Source: Holophagaceae bacterium
GTDB taxonomy: Bacteria; Acidobacteriota; Holophagae; Holophagales; Holophagaceae
Assembly: GCA_025357545.1 (NCBI GenBank)
Contig: JANXPB010000212.1
Span: forward strand, 1-52,089
Length of the DNA stretch: 52,089 nucleotides
Direction: 5' to 3'
Shown: positions 22,204 to 30,073 of the stretch, piece by piece
How positions within the stretch are numbered: position 1 is the stretch's first letter
How the letters are laid out: the number at the start of each line of letters is the position of its first letter
The notes under the pieces: model-generated
Database searches by the model: none
What the model was told of the DNA's origin: nothing
Seen by the model: the letters and a program-made list of their open reading frames with translations, nothing else
Position numbers and translations under genes: made by a program

Positions 22204-22272
22204 CCTCAGGGACTCGAACCCTGGACCCGCTGATTAAGAGTCAGCTGCTCTAACCAACTGAGCTAAGGAACC
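22199..22272 (-). tRNA. tRNA-Lys (anticodon CTT)
   Basis: A 74-base cloverleaf: acceptor GGTTCCT/AGGAACC, D-stem GCTC/GAGC, anticodon stem GCTGA/TCAGC around CTCTTAA (anticodon CTT, reading AAG), T-stem CAGGG/CCCTG around TTCGAGT, discriminator A. All stems pair fully. CCA is encoded (22196-22198). It sits between the trpS gene and the STAS gene and is not part of a tRNA cluster. Confidence 0.97.
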
Positions 22273-22281
22273 TGACAGCCT

Positions 22282-22309
22282 AGTGTAGCAAGGGCTGGGG
22301 CTTTGGCAA
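22282..22309 (-). promoter_or_regulatory. putative sigma-70-type promoter of tRNA-Lys
   Basis: Reading the minus strand, TTGCCA (22304-22309) and TACACT (22282-22287) are separated by 16 bp, and the -10 box ends ten bases before the mature 5' end. The matches to consensus are moderate. It lies just downstream of the trpS stop, so the tRNA probably has its own start rather than relying on read-through. Confidence 0.45.
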
Positions 22310-22332
22310 GGTCAAGATTTCGGGCAGGTGGG

Positions 22333-23322
22333 CTACAAAGTGGGCAGCTGCATGGCTTCGCGCACTTCGGCCATGGTGGCCTGGGCCACCTGGCGGGCCT
22401 TGGCGCTGCCGGCGCGCAGGACGTCCCGGAGGTGGCCCTTGCGCGACAGATTGTCCTCAATTTTTTCGCGGACCGGGGCGATGCGGCGGGTCATGGCTTC
22501 GGCCACCTTCTTCTTGCAGTCGAAGCAGCCGATGCCGGCGCGGCGGCACTCGGTGTTGACCATCTGCACGGTAGCGTCGTCGCTGAAGAGCTTGTGGAAC
22601 TCGAAGACCGGGCACACGTCGGGGTTGCCGGGGTCGGTGCGCTTGACGCGGGCAGGATCGCTGGCCATCTGGCGGGTGCATTTCTCCAGGATTTCGGCGT
22701 CGCTGTCCCGCAGGTAGATGCAGTTGCCATAGGTCTTGGACATCTTGCGGCCATCGAGGCCCGGCACCTTGGGAGTCTTGGTGAGCACCGCGACTGGCTC
22801 AGGAAAAACCTCCTTCCGATAGAGAAAGTTGAAACGCCGCAGCACTTCACGGGCCAACTCCACGTGGAAGAGTTGATCCTCGCCCACGGGCACTTGGTCG
22901 GCTTTGTAGAGGAGGATGTCCGCAGTCATCAGCAGCGGATAGCCCAGGAAGCCGTAGCTGCTGAGGTCGGCCACGGAGTTCTGCAGCTTCTCCTTGTAGG
23001 TGGGCACGCGCTCCAACCAGGAGAGGGGCGTGATCATGCTGAGCAGCAGGTGCAGTTCGGCGTGCTCCTTCACCAGGCTCTGGATGAAGATGGTGGTCGT
23101 TTCGGGATCCAGCCCCGTGGCCAGGAAGCAGGCCGTGAGCTCTTCGGTCGCGGGCCAAATTTCCTCCACGGCCTCGTACTTCGACGTGAGCGCGTGCCAG
23201 TCCACGATCATGTAGAAGGCCTCGTTGCCATGCTGGAGCTTCTCGAAATTGTCGAGGGCCCCCACCAGATGGCCAATGTGCTGGGAACCGGAAGGCTGGA
23301 TGCCGGAAAGGACGCGCTGCAT
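22333..23322 (-). CDS. trpS: tryptophanyl-tRNA synthetase, cysteine-rich (Fe-S) type
   Basis: A 329-residue class I synthetase that charges tRNA-Trp. SGIQPSG and the HIGH motif QHIGH are at the N-terminus, and the KMSKS loop is GRKMSKTYGN. Between residues about 230 and 275 there are four cysteines spaced C-x21-C-x6-C-x2-C (CPVF...NTEC, then GCFDCKK). A near-identical set (C-x22-C-x6-C-x2-C) binds a 4Fe-4S cluster in Thermotoga maritima TrpRS, close to the anticodon-binding region. ATG 23322 is one base after the stop of the protease gene, with GGAG upstream, so the two genes are co-transcribed. Confidence 0.94.
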   Translation of the reverse strand: MQRVLSGIQPSGSQHIGHLVGALDNFEKLQHGNEAFYMIVDWHALTSKYEAVEEIWPATEELTACFLATGLDPETTTIFIQSLVKEHAELHLLLSMITPLSWLERVPTYKEKLQNSVADLSSYGFLGYPLLMTADILLYKADQVPVGEDQLFHVELAREVLRRFNFLYRKEVFPEPVAVLTKTPKVPGLDGRKMSKTYGNCIYLRDSDAEILEKCTRQMASDPARVKRTDPGNPDVCPVFEFHKLFSDDATVQMVNTECRRAGIGCFDCKKKVAEAMTRRIAPVREKIEDNLSRKGHLRDVLRAGSAKARQVAQATMAEVREAMQLPTL

Positions 23323-23323
23323 G

Positions 23324-24073
23324 TCAGGCTCCGAGAAGAACGCGGGCGACGGGCATCACGGGCCATAGCGCCACTCTGAAAATGGGGGAGATGAACCGCT
23401 CCGACAGGAAGGGCACCATGACCATGACGATGAGGAGGATGTACATCGTCTGCTGGTGGCGCTCGAACCATTGGGTGGCCCGGTAGGGCAGGAAGCCCTT
23501 CAGGATTCCACCGCCGTCCAAAGGGCCCAGCGGGATCAAGTTGAAGATCGCCAGCAGGATGTTGATGATGATGAGCCTCCCGGCCAGGGAGAGCAGGACC
23601 ATCTGCGCGGGATCCACTTCCAGGTTCGCGAAGGCCTCCGGTCCCCGCAGACCCGCATAGAACAAAGCGAGTCGGTCGTAGGGCTCGGCGATGGTGAAGC
23701 GGAGCGTAAGGGTGGTGACCAGCATGAACACGATGCACAGAGCCACGTTGGAGGCAGGACCGGCCGCGGAAACCAGGGCGGCGCCGGTCCGCATGGTCAC
23801 TTTCCGGGTGAAGCGCTGAGGATTGTAAGGCACGGGCTTGGCCCACCCGATGAGCGGAAAGCCCGTGGTCATGCCGATCAGCGGGAACAGCACCGTGCCG
23901 ATGGGATCGATGTGCGCGATGGGGTTGAGCGTCATGCGGCCCAGCCGGGCGGCGGTGTCGTCGTCCAGCAGGTAGGCGGCCGTGGCATGGCTCGCCTCAT
24001 GGAAACTCAGCGAAAAAAGCAAGGCGATGTAGCTGATGAGGATGGTCGGAATGGAAATATGGTCGAACAACAA
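23324..24073 (-). CDS. site-2 protease family (M50) membrane protein
   Basis: A 249-residue integral membrane metalloprotease homologue with about five or six membrane segments. The zinc motif HEASH is at residues 25-29 in the first membrane helix, and the second motif NLIPLGPLDGG near residue 175 supplies the third ligand aspartate. Small M50 proteins of this rhomboid-sized group are widespread next to trpS in bacteria; their substrates are mostly unknown. There is no ATG near the N-terminus: the start is TTG 24073 or the next TTG (24070), with AGGAG just upstream favouring the second. Confidence 0.87.
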   Translation of the reverse strand: MLFDHISIPTILISYIALLFSLSFHEASHATAAYLLDDDTAARLGRMTLNPIAHIDPIGTVLFPLIGMTTGFPLIGWAKPVPYNPQRFTRKVTMRTGAALVSAAGPASNVALCIVFMLVTTLTLRFTIAEPYDRLALFYAGLRGPEAFANLEVDPAQMVLLSLAGRLIIINILLAIFNLIPLGPLDGGGILKGFLPYRATQWFERHQQTMYILLIVMVMVPFLSERFISPIFRVALWPVMPVARVLLGA

Positions 24074-24129
24074 GACTCCTGGATCTGATCGAAGGTCGCG
24101 GGTTCCCTTCGGGCATCCGCAGATGACGA

Positions 24130-25377
24130 TTAGATCACAATGGTTTCATGGATCAGCTTGCCTTCGCGGAAGCGGTTCCAGCTCAAGGGGCTACAGTCGA
24201 TGGTGCGGTACTCGCCATGGAGGATCAGTTCCGCCAGGCAGACGCCCACGGCCGGGGATTCCATGGCGCCGTGGCCGCTGTAGCCCACCTGGAGCAGAAG
24301 GCCCGGGTGGTTGCCGTGCCAGCCCACGATGGCGTTGTGGTCGGCGGAATTGGTGTCGTAGAGCCCGCCCCAGCCGGACTTGAGCTTGCAGACGGATGTG
24401 GTCGGGATGCGCTCCTGCATGGGCAGGTTCACTTCGTCCACGTAGTAGGCCGGCTCGAAGGCGGTGCTGAAGCTGTCGGGCTCGTCGGGGCGAGCCTTGC
24501 CAATCATCAGGTTGCCGCTCTCGTACTTGAAGTAGATGCCCTGGTCGATGATGGTGAGCGGGATGTCGTGCCAGCGCGGGTCTTCGTTGGGATGGCCGGG
24601 GAAGTCGGTGATGAACATCATGCGCTTCTGGGAAATCACCGGCGTGAGATCCTCGTCGGGCAGGCCGCTGCGGCGCAGCAGCTCGTTCACCCAGGGGCCG
24701 CAGCAGAGGGCCACGATGCCCGCCTCGATGGTTTCCTCGGCGCCGTCGGCATCCTTGATGGCGATGCCCGTGGCCCGGGCGCCGTCGAAATTCACCTTCA
24801 GCACTTCGGTGTTGAGCTTCATTTCGAGCTTGGTCGTGAAGTCGGTAACGGCCCGCTCGAAATAGCCCACCGCCGCCTGGCTGGGGTCGAAGCTGCCGCA
24901 ATCGCGGCCCAGGACGCCCCCCACGATGGGCTCGAAGCCCAGGAATTCGGCCACCTCGGGGTCAATGTGATCGATGCCACATTTCAGCCCCGGAATGATC
25001 GCTTCGATCTGTTCCGGGCCCAGCAAATCGAAATTCACGCCGTTGCGGGCCCAGATCTCAGCGGCTTGGGGGATCTTCGCCCAGGATTTGGCGTAGTAGG
25101 TGAACAGGTAGCCCGAGGGGTGGTAGCCGCAGGACACGCCCATGTCGCTCTGGAAGTTTTTCAGCAACTCGATGGCGTGGGTGCAGAGCTGCTGGTTGAT
25201 CTCGGTGGTCCACAGGTTCCGGAAGCCCCCGGCGCTGAAGGCCGTGGGCCCATAGGCGATCTTGTCGCCGCGCTCCACCACCAGGATGCTGCCGGTGAAG
25301 CCCTGCTTAAGCAGGTTATAGACCAGGGAGCCCGAGCTGATGCCCGCGCCCACCACCACCAAATCGAAACGGCGCAC
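24130..25377 (-). CDS. FAD-dependent oxidoreductase (DAO family, FOXRED1-like)
   Basis: A 415-residue flavoprotein. The N-terminal dinucleotide-binding motif is DLVVVGAGISSGSLVYNLL. The C-terminal part, GGLYDTNSADHNAIVGWH then LQVGYSGHGAMESPAVG and TIDCSPLSWNRF, is characteristic of the D-amino-acid/sarcosine/pipecolate oxidase family and closest, by recollection, to FOXRED1. It would oxidise an amine or imino acid, donating electrons to oxygen or a quinone. I use the GTG at 25377, with GGAG six bases upstream; the frame is open further but unlikely to be coding. It is divergent from an aldehyde dehydrogenase gene across 134 bp, which suggests a joint pathway such as lysine/pipecolate oxidation. 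Confidence 0.8.
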   Translation of the reverse strand: MRRFDLVVVGAGISSGSLVYNLLKQGFTGSILVVERGDKIAYGPTAFSAGGFRNLWTTEINQQLCTHAIELLKNFQSDMGVSCGYHPSGYLFTYYAKSWAKIPQAAEIWARNGVNFDLLGPEQIEAIIPGLKCGIDHIDPEVAEFLGFEPIVGGVLGRDCGSFDPSQAAVGYFERAVTDFTTKLEMKLNTEVLKVNFDGARATGIAIKDADGAEETIEAGIVALCCGPWVNELLRRSGLPDEDLTPVISQKRMMFITDFPGHPNEDPRWHDIPLTIIDQGIYFKYESGNLMIGKARPDEPDSFSTAFEPAYYVDEVNLPMQERIPTTSVCKLKSGWGGLYDTNSADHNAIVGWHGNHPGLLLQVGYSGHGAMESPAVGVCLAELILHGEYRTIDCSPLSWNRFREGKLIHETIVI

Positions 25378-25511
25378 GTCCGCTCCTATGCAAAGCAGTA
25401 GCCTACCTGTTGGACGCCGGTTCTCCAATCCCCCGGACCGCGCCCCGAACCGCGCGGGACAAGCGGGGAAGGCCGCGCTATCCTTGAGGGTTTGATATTG
25501 GAGCAACTCTC

Positions 25512-27119
25512 ATGATCCTGAAACCCAACGCCCCCGAAGCCGCCCACGCCGGAAAGACCGTCCATGGCTTCAATTTCATTAATGGCAAGGAGGTCGAGGG
25601 CGTCGGCTCCATTGAATCCCGCTCCGCCGTGGACAGCCGCGACCTGGTCGGCGTCTTCCCCGACAGTGGCGAGCAGGACGTAGCCAATGCCGCCAAGGCC
25701 GCGGCCGACGCCTTCAAGGGCTGGTCCGCCACGCCCGCCCCCATCCGCGGCGCGGTGATCCAGCGCATCGGCCAGGTGCTGGAGGCCCAGAAGGAGAAGC
25801 TAGCGCACATCATCACCCGCGAGATCGGCAAGACCCCACGCGAGGCCATGGGCGAGGTGCAGGAGGCCATCGACACCTGCACCTTCTTCACCTCCGAAGG
25901 CCGCCGCCTCTACGGCCAGACCGTGCCCTCCGAGATGGCCCACAAGGAGCTCTACACCTACCGCCGGCCCATCGGCGTGTGCGGCATCCTGGCCGCCAAC
26001 AATTTCCCCATGGCCGTGCCGTCCTGGAAGATCATCCCGGCTATTCTCTGCGGCAACACCGTGGTGTGGAAGCCCAGCGACGACGCGCCCACCATCGCCT
26101 ATCTCTTCATCAAGGCCATGCAGGATGCAGGCGTCCCGGCGGGCGTGGTGAACACGGTCAACGGCAAGGGCCGCGCGGGCTGCGGCAAGCATTTCCTGGC
26201 GGGCATCGACAAGGGCTACTACCAGAAGTTCAGCTTCACCGGCTCCACCCAGGTGGGCCGCACCATCGGCGAGATGTGCGGGCGCAACCTGATGATCCCG
26301 AGCCTGGAACTGGGCGGCAAGAATCCCATGGTGGTCATGCCCGACTGCGACATGGAGAACGCCGTGCGCGGCGCGCTGTGGGCCGCCTTTGGCACCGCGG
26401 GCCAGCGCTGCACCAGCCTCGCCAACATCATCGTGCACGAGGCCTGCGCCAAGGACTTCAAGCAGGGCTTCATGGACGGCCTGGCCAAGTTGGAGATCGG
26501 CAACCCCGTCACGCACCCGGAAGTGACCTACGGCCCCATGATCAACGCGCGCTTCGCCGCGGGCTTCGAGGAGCACTGGGAAATGGGCGCCAAGGACAAG
26601 GGCGCCAAGTGCCTGAGCGGCGGCGCCCAGTGGACCGAGGCCAATCGCACCGCGCTCGTGAAGGGCGACATCAGCCATGGCCAGTACATGCAGCCCAGCG
26701 TGTGGGACGACGTCACCCCCGACATGTGGCTGTTCCAGACCGAGGTCTTCGGCCCGACAGTGAATATCTCCACCGTGAAGGACTTCGACCAGGCCATGGA
26801 CTACGCCAACGGTACGCCCTACGGCCTGTCCAGCTCGCTCTACACCGAGAACCGCCACTGGGTGGAGCGCTTCAAGCGCGAGATCAAGGCGGGCATGAGC
26901 TCCATCAACAACACCACCTCCGGCGCCGAGGCCCACATGCCCTTCGGCGGCAACGGCTGGAGCGGCAACGGCACCCGCGAAAGCGGCATCTGGGTCATCG
27001 ATTCCTACACCAAGTGGCACGCCGTGAACGACGACGCCAGCGGCAAGCTGCAGCTCGCGCAGATCGAAACCAACTACGGCGGCGCCGCGGCCGTGCCTAC
27101 GGACTGGGCCTCGATCTAA
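25512..27119 (+). CDS. aldehyde dehydrogenase (possibly aminoadipate-semialdehyde type)
   Basis: A 535-residue NAD(P)-dependent ALDH. The catalytic glutamate is in LELGGKNP (E266) and the nucleophile in GTAGQRC (C300), so unlike the enzyme at 8683 it hydrolyses to a free acid. The segment GILAANNFPMAVPSWK forms the cofactor/substrate tunnel. ATG 25512 has GGAG eight bases upstream. Codon choice is strikingly uniform (third-position C/G nearly throughout), a sign of high expression. With the divergent FAD oxidoreductase it could perform the second step of an amine/imino-acid oxidation, as amaB follows amaA for pipecolate in Pseudomonas. The specific substrate is a guess; succinate-semialdehyde is another candidate. 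Confidence 0.83.
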   Translation: MILKPNAPEAAHAGKTVHGFNFINGKEVEGVGSIESRSAVDSRDLVGVFPDSGEQDVANAAKAAADAFKGWSATPAPIRGAVIQRIGQVLEAQKEKLAHIITREIGKTPREAMGEVQEAIDTCTFFTSEGRRLYGQTVPSEMAHKELYTYRRPIGVCGILAANNFPMAVPSWKIIPAILCGNTVVWKPSDDAPTIAYLFIKAMQDAGVPAGVVNTVNGKGRAGCGKHFLAGIDKGYYQKFSFTGSTQVGRTIGEMCGRNLMIPSLELGGKNPMVVMPDCDMENAVRGALWAAFGTAGQRCTSLANIIVHEACAKDFKQGFMDGLAKLEIGNPVTHPEVTYGPMINARFAAGFEEHWEMGAKDKGAKCLSGGAQWTEANRTALVKGDISHGQYMQPSVWDDVTPDMWLFQTEVFGPTVNISTVKDFDQAMDYANGTPYGLSSSLYTENRHWVERFKREIKAGMSSINNTTSGAEAHMPFGGNGWSGNGTRESGIWVIDSYTKWHAVNDDASGKLQLAQIETNYGGAAAVPTDWASI

Positions 27120-27180
27120 CCTTCTGGGTTGTCCAGATCCCAAAACCCCGGAACCCCACAGGCTCCGCTAACCTCAGCGG

Positions 27181-28593
27181 ATGCGCACACTGGTGTGGTT
27201 CCGGGGGAAGGATCTGCGGGTGACCGACCACGCACCGCTGCACGAAGCCGCCGCTGTGGTCGAAGTGATCCCGGTCTTCGTGCTGGATCCCTTCTTCTTC
27301 GCGCCGGAGCGCGCCCAGGAGCTGCCGCACCGCATGCAGTTCCTGCTGGAGTCGCTGCACAGTCTCGCCGCCAATCTCGCCCATCTGGGCTCCCGCCTGG
27401 TGGTGGTCTCGGGCCGCAGCGTGGAGGTGATCCCGCGCCTGGCGGAGCAATGGCAGGTGGACCGCGTGGCGGCCCAGCGCTGGAGCGAACCCTTCGGCAT
27501 CGAGCGGGACCGGCGCATCGCCAAGGCCCTAGACCGCCTACGGGTGCCTTTCGACCTGCATGAAGGCGAGACCCTGGCCCCGCCGGGCTCGCTTCTGAAT
27601 CAAAGCGGCAGGATGTTCGGCGTGTTCACCCCCTTCGCCCGGGCCTTTTCGCGTGAAGCCTTCATCGCGGCGCCTCTCCCTGCTCCGAAATCCCTTCCGC
27701 CGGTTCCAGCGGATCTCGGCAGGATGGAAACACAGATTCCGAGCCTCGAAGCGCTGGGGATCCAACCCAACGAGCGACTCCAGCCTGGCGGCGAGAAGGC
27801 CGCCAGGGGCCGGCTGAAGGCTTTCCTGGATTCGGGTCTCGAAGGTTATTCAGACACCCGCAACCGCATGGACCTGGAGGGCACTTCCCGCCTGTCCGCC
27901 GACCTGAAATTCGGGACGCTGTCGGCCCGCAGCCTCTGGCACGCGGTGGCGGAGCGGGATGGCGCCGGCCCCCGCGCCTACCGCAATGAACTGGTGTGGC
28001 GGGACTTCGCCCACCACCTGCTCTGGCATCGTCCGGACCTGCTCACGCAGCCCTTCCGCCCAGAGTTCCAAACCTTCCCGTGGCGGGAGGATGCAGGCGC
28101 ATGGACGGCATGGCACGACGGCCAGACCGGCTTTCCGGTGGTGGACGCTGCCGCGCGGCAGCTGCAGGCCACGGGTTTCGTGCACAACCGCGCCCGCATG
28201 GTCGCCGCGAGCTTCCTCGCCAAGCAGTTACTCACCAGCTACCAATGGGGCGAAGCCCACTACATGAAGTGGCTCACGGACGGCGACTGGGCCAATAACA
28301 ATTCCGGCTGGCAGTGGAGCGCCGGCTGCGGTTGCGACGCCCAGCCCTGGTTCCGCATCTTCAACCCGGTGCTCCAGGGCGAGAAATTCGATCCCCTAGG
28401 CGACTACGTGCGCACCTGGGTGCCTGAGTTGGGGGACTTCGACGCCAAGTGGATCCACCAGCCCTGGGCGGCGCCGGCAGCCCTGCGGCAGAGGTCCCAC
28501 TACCCCGAACCCATCGTCGACCACCCCGCCGCCCGGGCGCGCTTCCTGACCGTGGCCAAAGCGCACCTTGGCTCCACCACCACCCAGGCTTGA
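27181..28593 (+). CDS. phrB: deoxyribodipyrimidine photolyase
   Basis: A 470-residue class I cryptochrome/photolyase family protein that would repair UV-induced pyrimidine dimers with blue light. The N-terminal antenna domain starts LVWFRGKDLRVTDH; the FAD-binding helical domain shows LVWRDFAHHLLW, TGFPVVDAAARQLQATGFVHNR and WQWSAGCGCDAQPWFRIFNP, which carries the tryptophans and the asparagine expected near the flavin. The length matches E. coli PhrB (472). It starts at ATG 27181, 61 bp after the ALDH stop. Confidence 0.92.
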   Translation: MRTLVWFRGKDLRVTDHAPLHEAAAVVEVIPVFVLDPFFFAPERAQELPHRMQFLLESLHSLAANLAHLGSRLVVVSGRSVEVIPRLAEQWQVDRVAAQRWSEPFGIERDRRIAKALDRLRVPFDLHEGETLAPPGSLLNQSGRMFGVFTPFARAFSREAFIAAPLPAPKSLPPVPADLGRMETQIPSLEALGIQPNERLQPGGEKAARGRLKAFLDSGLEGYSDTRNRMDLEGTSRLSADLKFGTLSARSLWHAVAERDGAGPRAYRNELVWRDFAHHLLWHRPDLLTQPFRPEFQTFPWREDAGAWTAWHDGQTGFPVVDAAARQLQATGFVHNRARMVAASFLAKQLLTSYQWGEAHYMKWLTDGDWANNNSGWQWSAGCGCDAQPWFRIFNPVLQGEKFDPLGDYVRTWVPELGDFDAKWIHQPWAAPAALRQRSHYPEPIVDHPAARARFLTVAKAHLGSTTTQA

Positions 28594-28615
28594 GTCCTTT
28601 CATATTCCGGAGGGC

Positions 28616-29032
28616 TCAGGGATGCTCCGCCAGTCGCGCCAGTTTGCGCATGGCGATGGGCAGTTCCGCCCTCATCTTCGGTCCCAGGACCCGGGCCCAG
28701 ATCCAGGCCAGGGGCCCCTGCACCTCGATGCGGTGGGTGAGCCGCGTGCCCATGCCCGTGGTTTCGAGACTGTGGTGGAAGCGCAGGTCCGCGAAGGGCA
28801 GCCGGGTGAGATCAGAAAAAGAGTGGCCTTCCGCCAGGTCCGTGAGGGTGAAGGCCATGGGCGAGCCGGTGCGGGTCTTGAGTTCGCCCCGGGTCCCGAC
28901 CTTGAAATCACCCTCCAGTTTCGCCCACTCCACCGTCTCGTCCCACTCCGCATAGGTGGACGTGTCCGTCCACCGGGCCCAGATGGCTTCGGGCCGCGCG
29001 GTGGTTTCAAGGGTGTGCTGAGCCACGATCAT
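28616..29032 (-). CDS. SRPBCC (START-like) family protein
   Basis: A 138-residue single-domain protein of the polyketide-cyclase/dehydrase type: HTLETTARPEAIWARWTDTSTYAEWD at the N-terminus and the closing helix with RAELPIAMRKLARLAE. These proteins form a hydrophobic cavity and bind lipids or aromatic compounds; no function can be assigned. ATG 29032 has AGAGG four bases upstream; the open frame extends 36 codons further but without a comparable site. It is convergent with phrB, 22 bp apart. Confidence 0.8.
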   Translation of the reverse strand: MIVAQHTLETTARPEAIWARWTDTSTYAEWDETVEWAKLEGDFKVGTRGELKTRTGSPMAFTLTDLAEGHSFSDLTRLPFADLRFHHSLETTGMGTRLTHRIEVQGPLAWIWARVLGPKMRAELPIAMRKLARLAEHP

Positions 29033-29039
29033 GGAGCCT

Positions 29040-29083
29040 CTGGGTGCTGAGAGTGGGTCTTGAGCTTTGGGTCCAGGATACCC
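29040..29083. repeat. possible degenerate copy of the CTGGGTCCTGAG repeat
   Basis: Three imperfect copies of a 12-14-base unit lie close together (ctgggtgctgag, tgggtcttgag, ttgggtccagga). They resemble the arms of the elements at 38534-38662 and 44435-44548, but no inverted partner is seen. It may be a fragment of that family or chance. Confidence 0.3.
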
Positions 29084-29176
29084 GTCGTTCCGCCGGTGCG
29101 GCCCCTGCGGACGCGCCAGAAAAACTGGAGGCAATGTCACTGCGGTCGCTAAGCTTGCTCATTCCGGGAGGTTTCC

Positions 29177-30064
29177 ATGGAGATCAACAGCATCGGCATC
29201 GTGGGGTGCGGGCTCATGGGGGCGGGCATCGCGCAGGTGGCCCTTGAAGCGGGCTTCGAGGTCACGGCCAAGGAGATCGACCAGCCCTCTCTGGATCGCG
29301 GGCTGGCGCGCATCCAGGCCCAGTGGGACAAGGCTGTGGCCAAGGGGAAACGAACCCCGGATGAAATCGCGGGGTTCCGCGCCCGCATGCAGGGCACCTT
29401 GCAATGGACCGCCCTGGCGGATTGCGAACTGGTCATCGAGGCCGTGCCTGAACTCCTGGAGCTCAAGCTGCGAACCTTCAAGGAGCTGGACCGCTGCCTA
29501 GCGCCCTCGACGGTCCTCTGCTCCAACACTTCTTCCATCTCCATCACCAGCCTCATCGCGGGCCTGGGCCCCGACCGGCACCCGTTCACCGCGGGACTGC
29601 ACTTCTTCAACCCGGTGCCGGCCATGCCATTGGTGGAGATCATCCGCACGGTGCTCAGTTCCGCCGACACGGTGCAGGCGCTGCAGGCCTTCGTGGCGCG
29701 CATCGGCAAAACCCCCGTGCTGGCGCCGGACAGTCCCGGCTTCATCGTGAACCGCCTGTTGGTGCCTTTCATCCTCGATGCCATCCGTTGCCGCGAGCAG
29801 CAGCTCGCCACCACCGCCGATCTCGACGCCGGCATGAAGCTGGGTTGCGGCCACCCCATGGGGCCTCTGCACCTGTCGGACTTCATCGGCCTGGACACCA
29901 TCGCCAACGTGGCCGAGGTCATGTTTGAAGCCTTCGGCGAGCCCCGTTTCAAGGCGCCTTCCCTGCTGAAACAACTGGTGGCCGCCGGCCGCCTGGGCCG
30001 CAAGAGCGGCTCGGGCTTCTACCGCTGGGAAGGCGAACTGCGCCTGGAACCGGTCGCGCTATAG
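29177..30064 (+). CDS. hbd: 3-hydroxybutyryl-CoA dehydrogenase
   Basis: A 295-residue NAD(P)-dependent 3-hydroxyacyl-CoA dehydrogenase. The Rossmann motif is IGIVGCGLMGAGIAQVALEAG; SNTSSISIT and the catalytic histidine in GLHFFNPVPAMPLVEII follow, and the C-terminal domain has GFIVNRLLVPFILDA. It interconverts acetoacetyl-CoA and 3-hydroxybutyryl-CoA in fatty-acid or butyrate/PHB metabolism. The start ATG 29177 has GGGAGG six bases upstream. The peptidase gene begins ten bases after its stop, so the two may share a transcript without an obvious functional link. Confidence 0.92.
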   Translation: MEINSIGIVGCGLMGAGIAQVALEAGFEVTAKEIDQPSLDRGLARIQAQWDKAVAKGKRTPDEIAGFRARMQGTLQWTALADCELVIEAVPELLELKLRTFKELDRCLAPSTVLCSNTSSISITSLIAGLGPDRHPFTAGLHFFNPVPAMPLVEIIRTVLSSADTVQALQAFVARIGKTPVLAPDSPGFIVNRLLVPFILDAIRCREQQLATTADLDAGMKLGCGHPMGPLHLSDFIGLDTIANVAEVMFEAFGEPRFKAPSLLKQLVAAGRLGRKSGSGFYRWEGELRLEPVAL

Positions 30065-30073
30065 GGCGCGGCT

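Noticed and set aside
25800-27143. 447-codon frame antisense to the aldehyde dehydrogenase
   Set aside because: A codon-bias shadow: its valine/glycine/alanine/histidine composition mirrors GC3-rich codons on the other strand, and no motif is present.
28593-28616. Terminator between phrB and the SRPBCC gene
   Set aside because: Only a short imperfect stem (gagtcct/ggagggctc) without a T-run; too weak to list.
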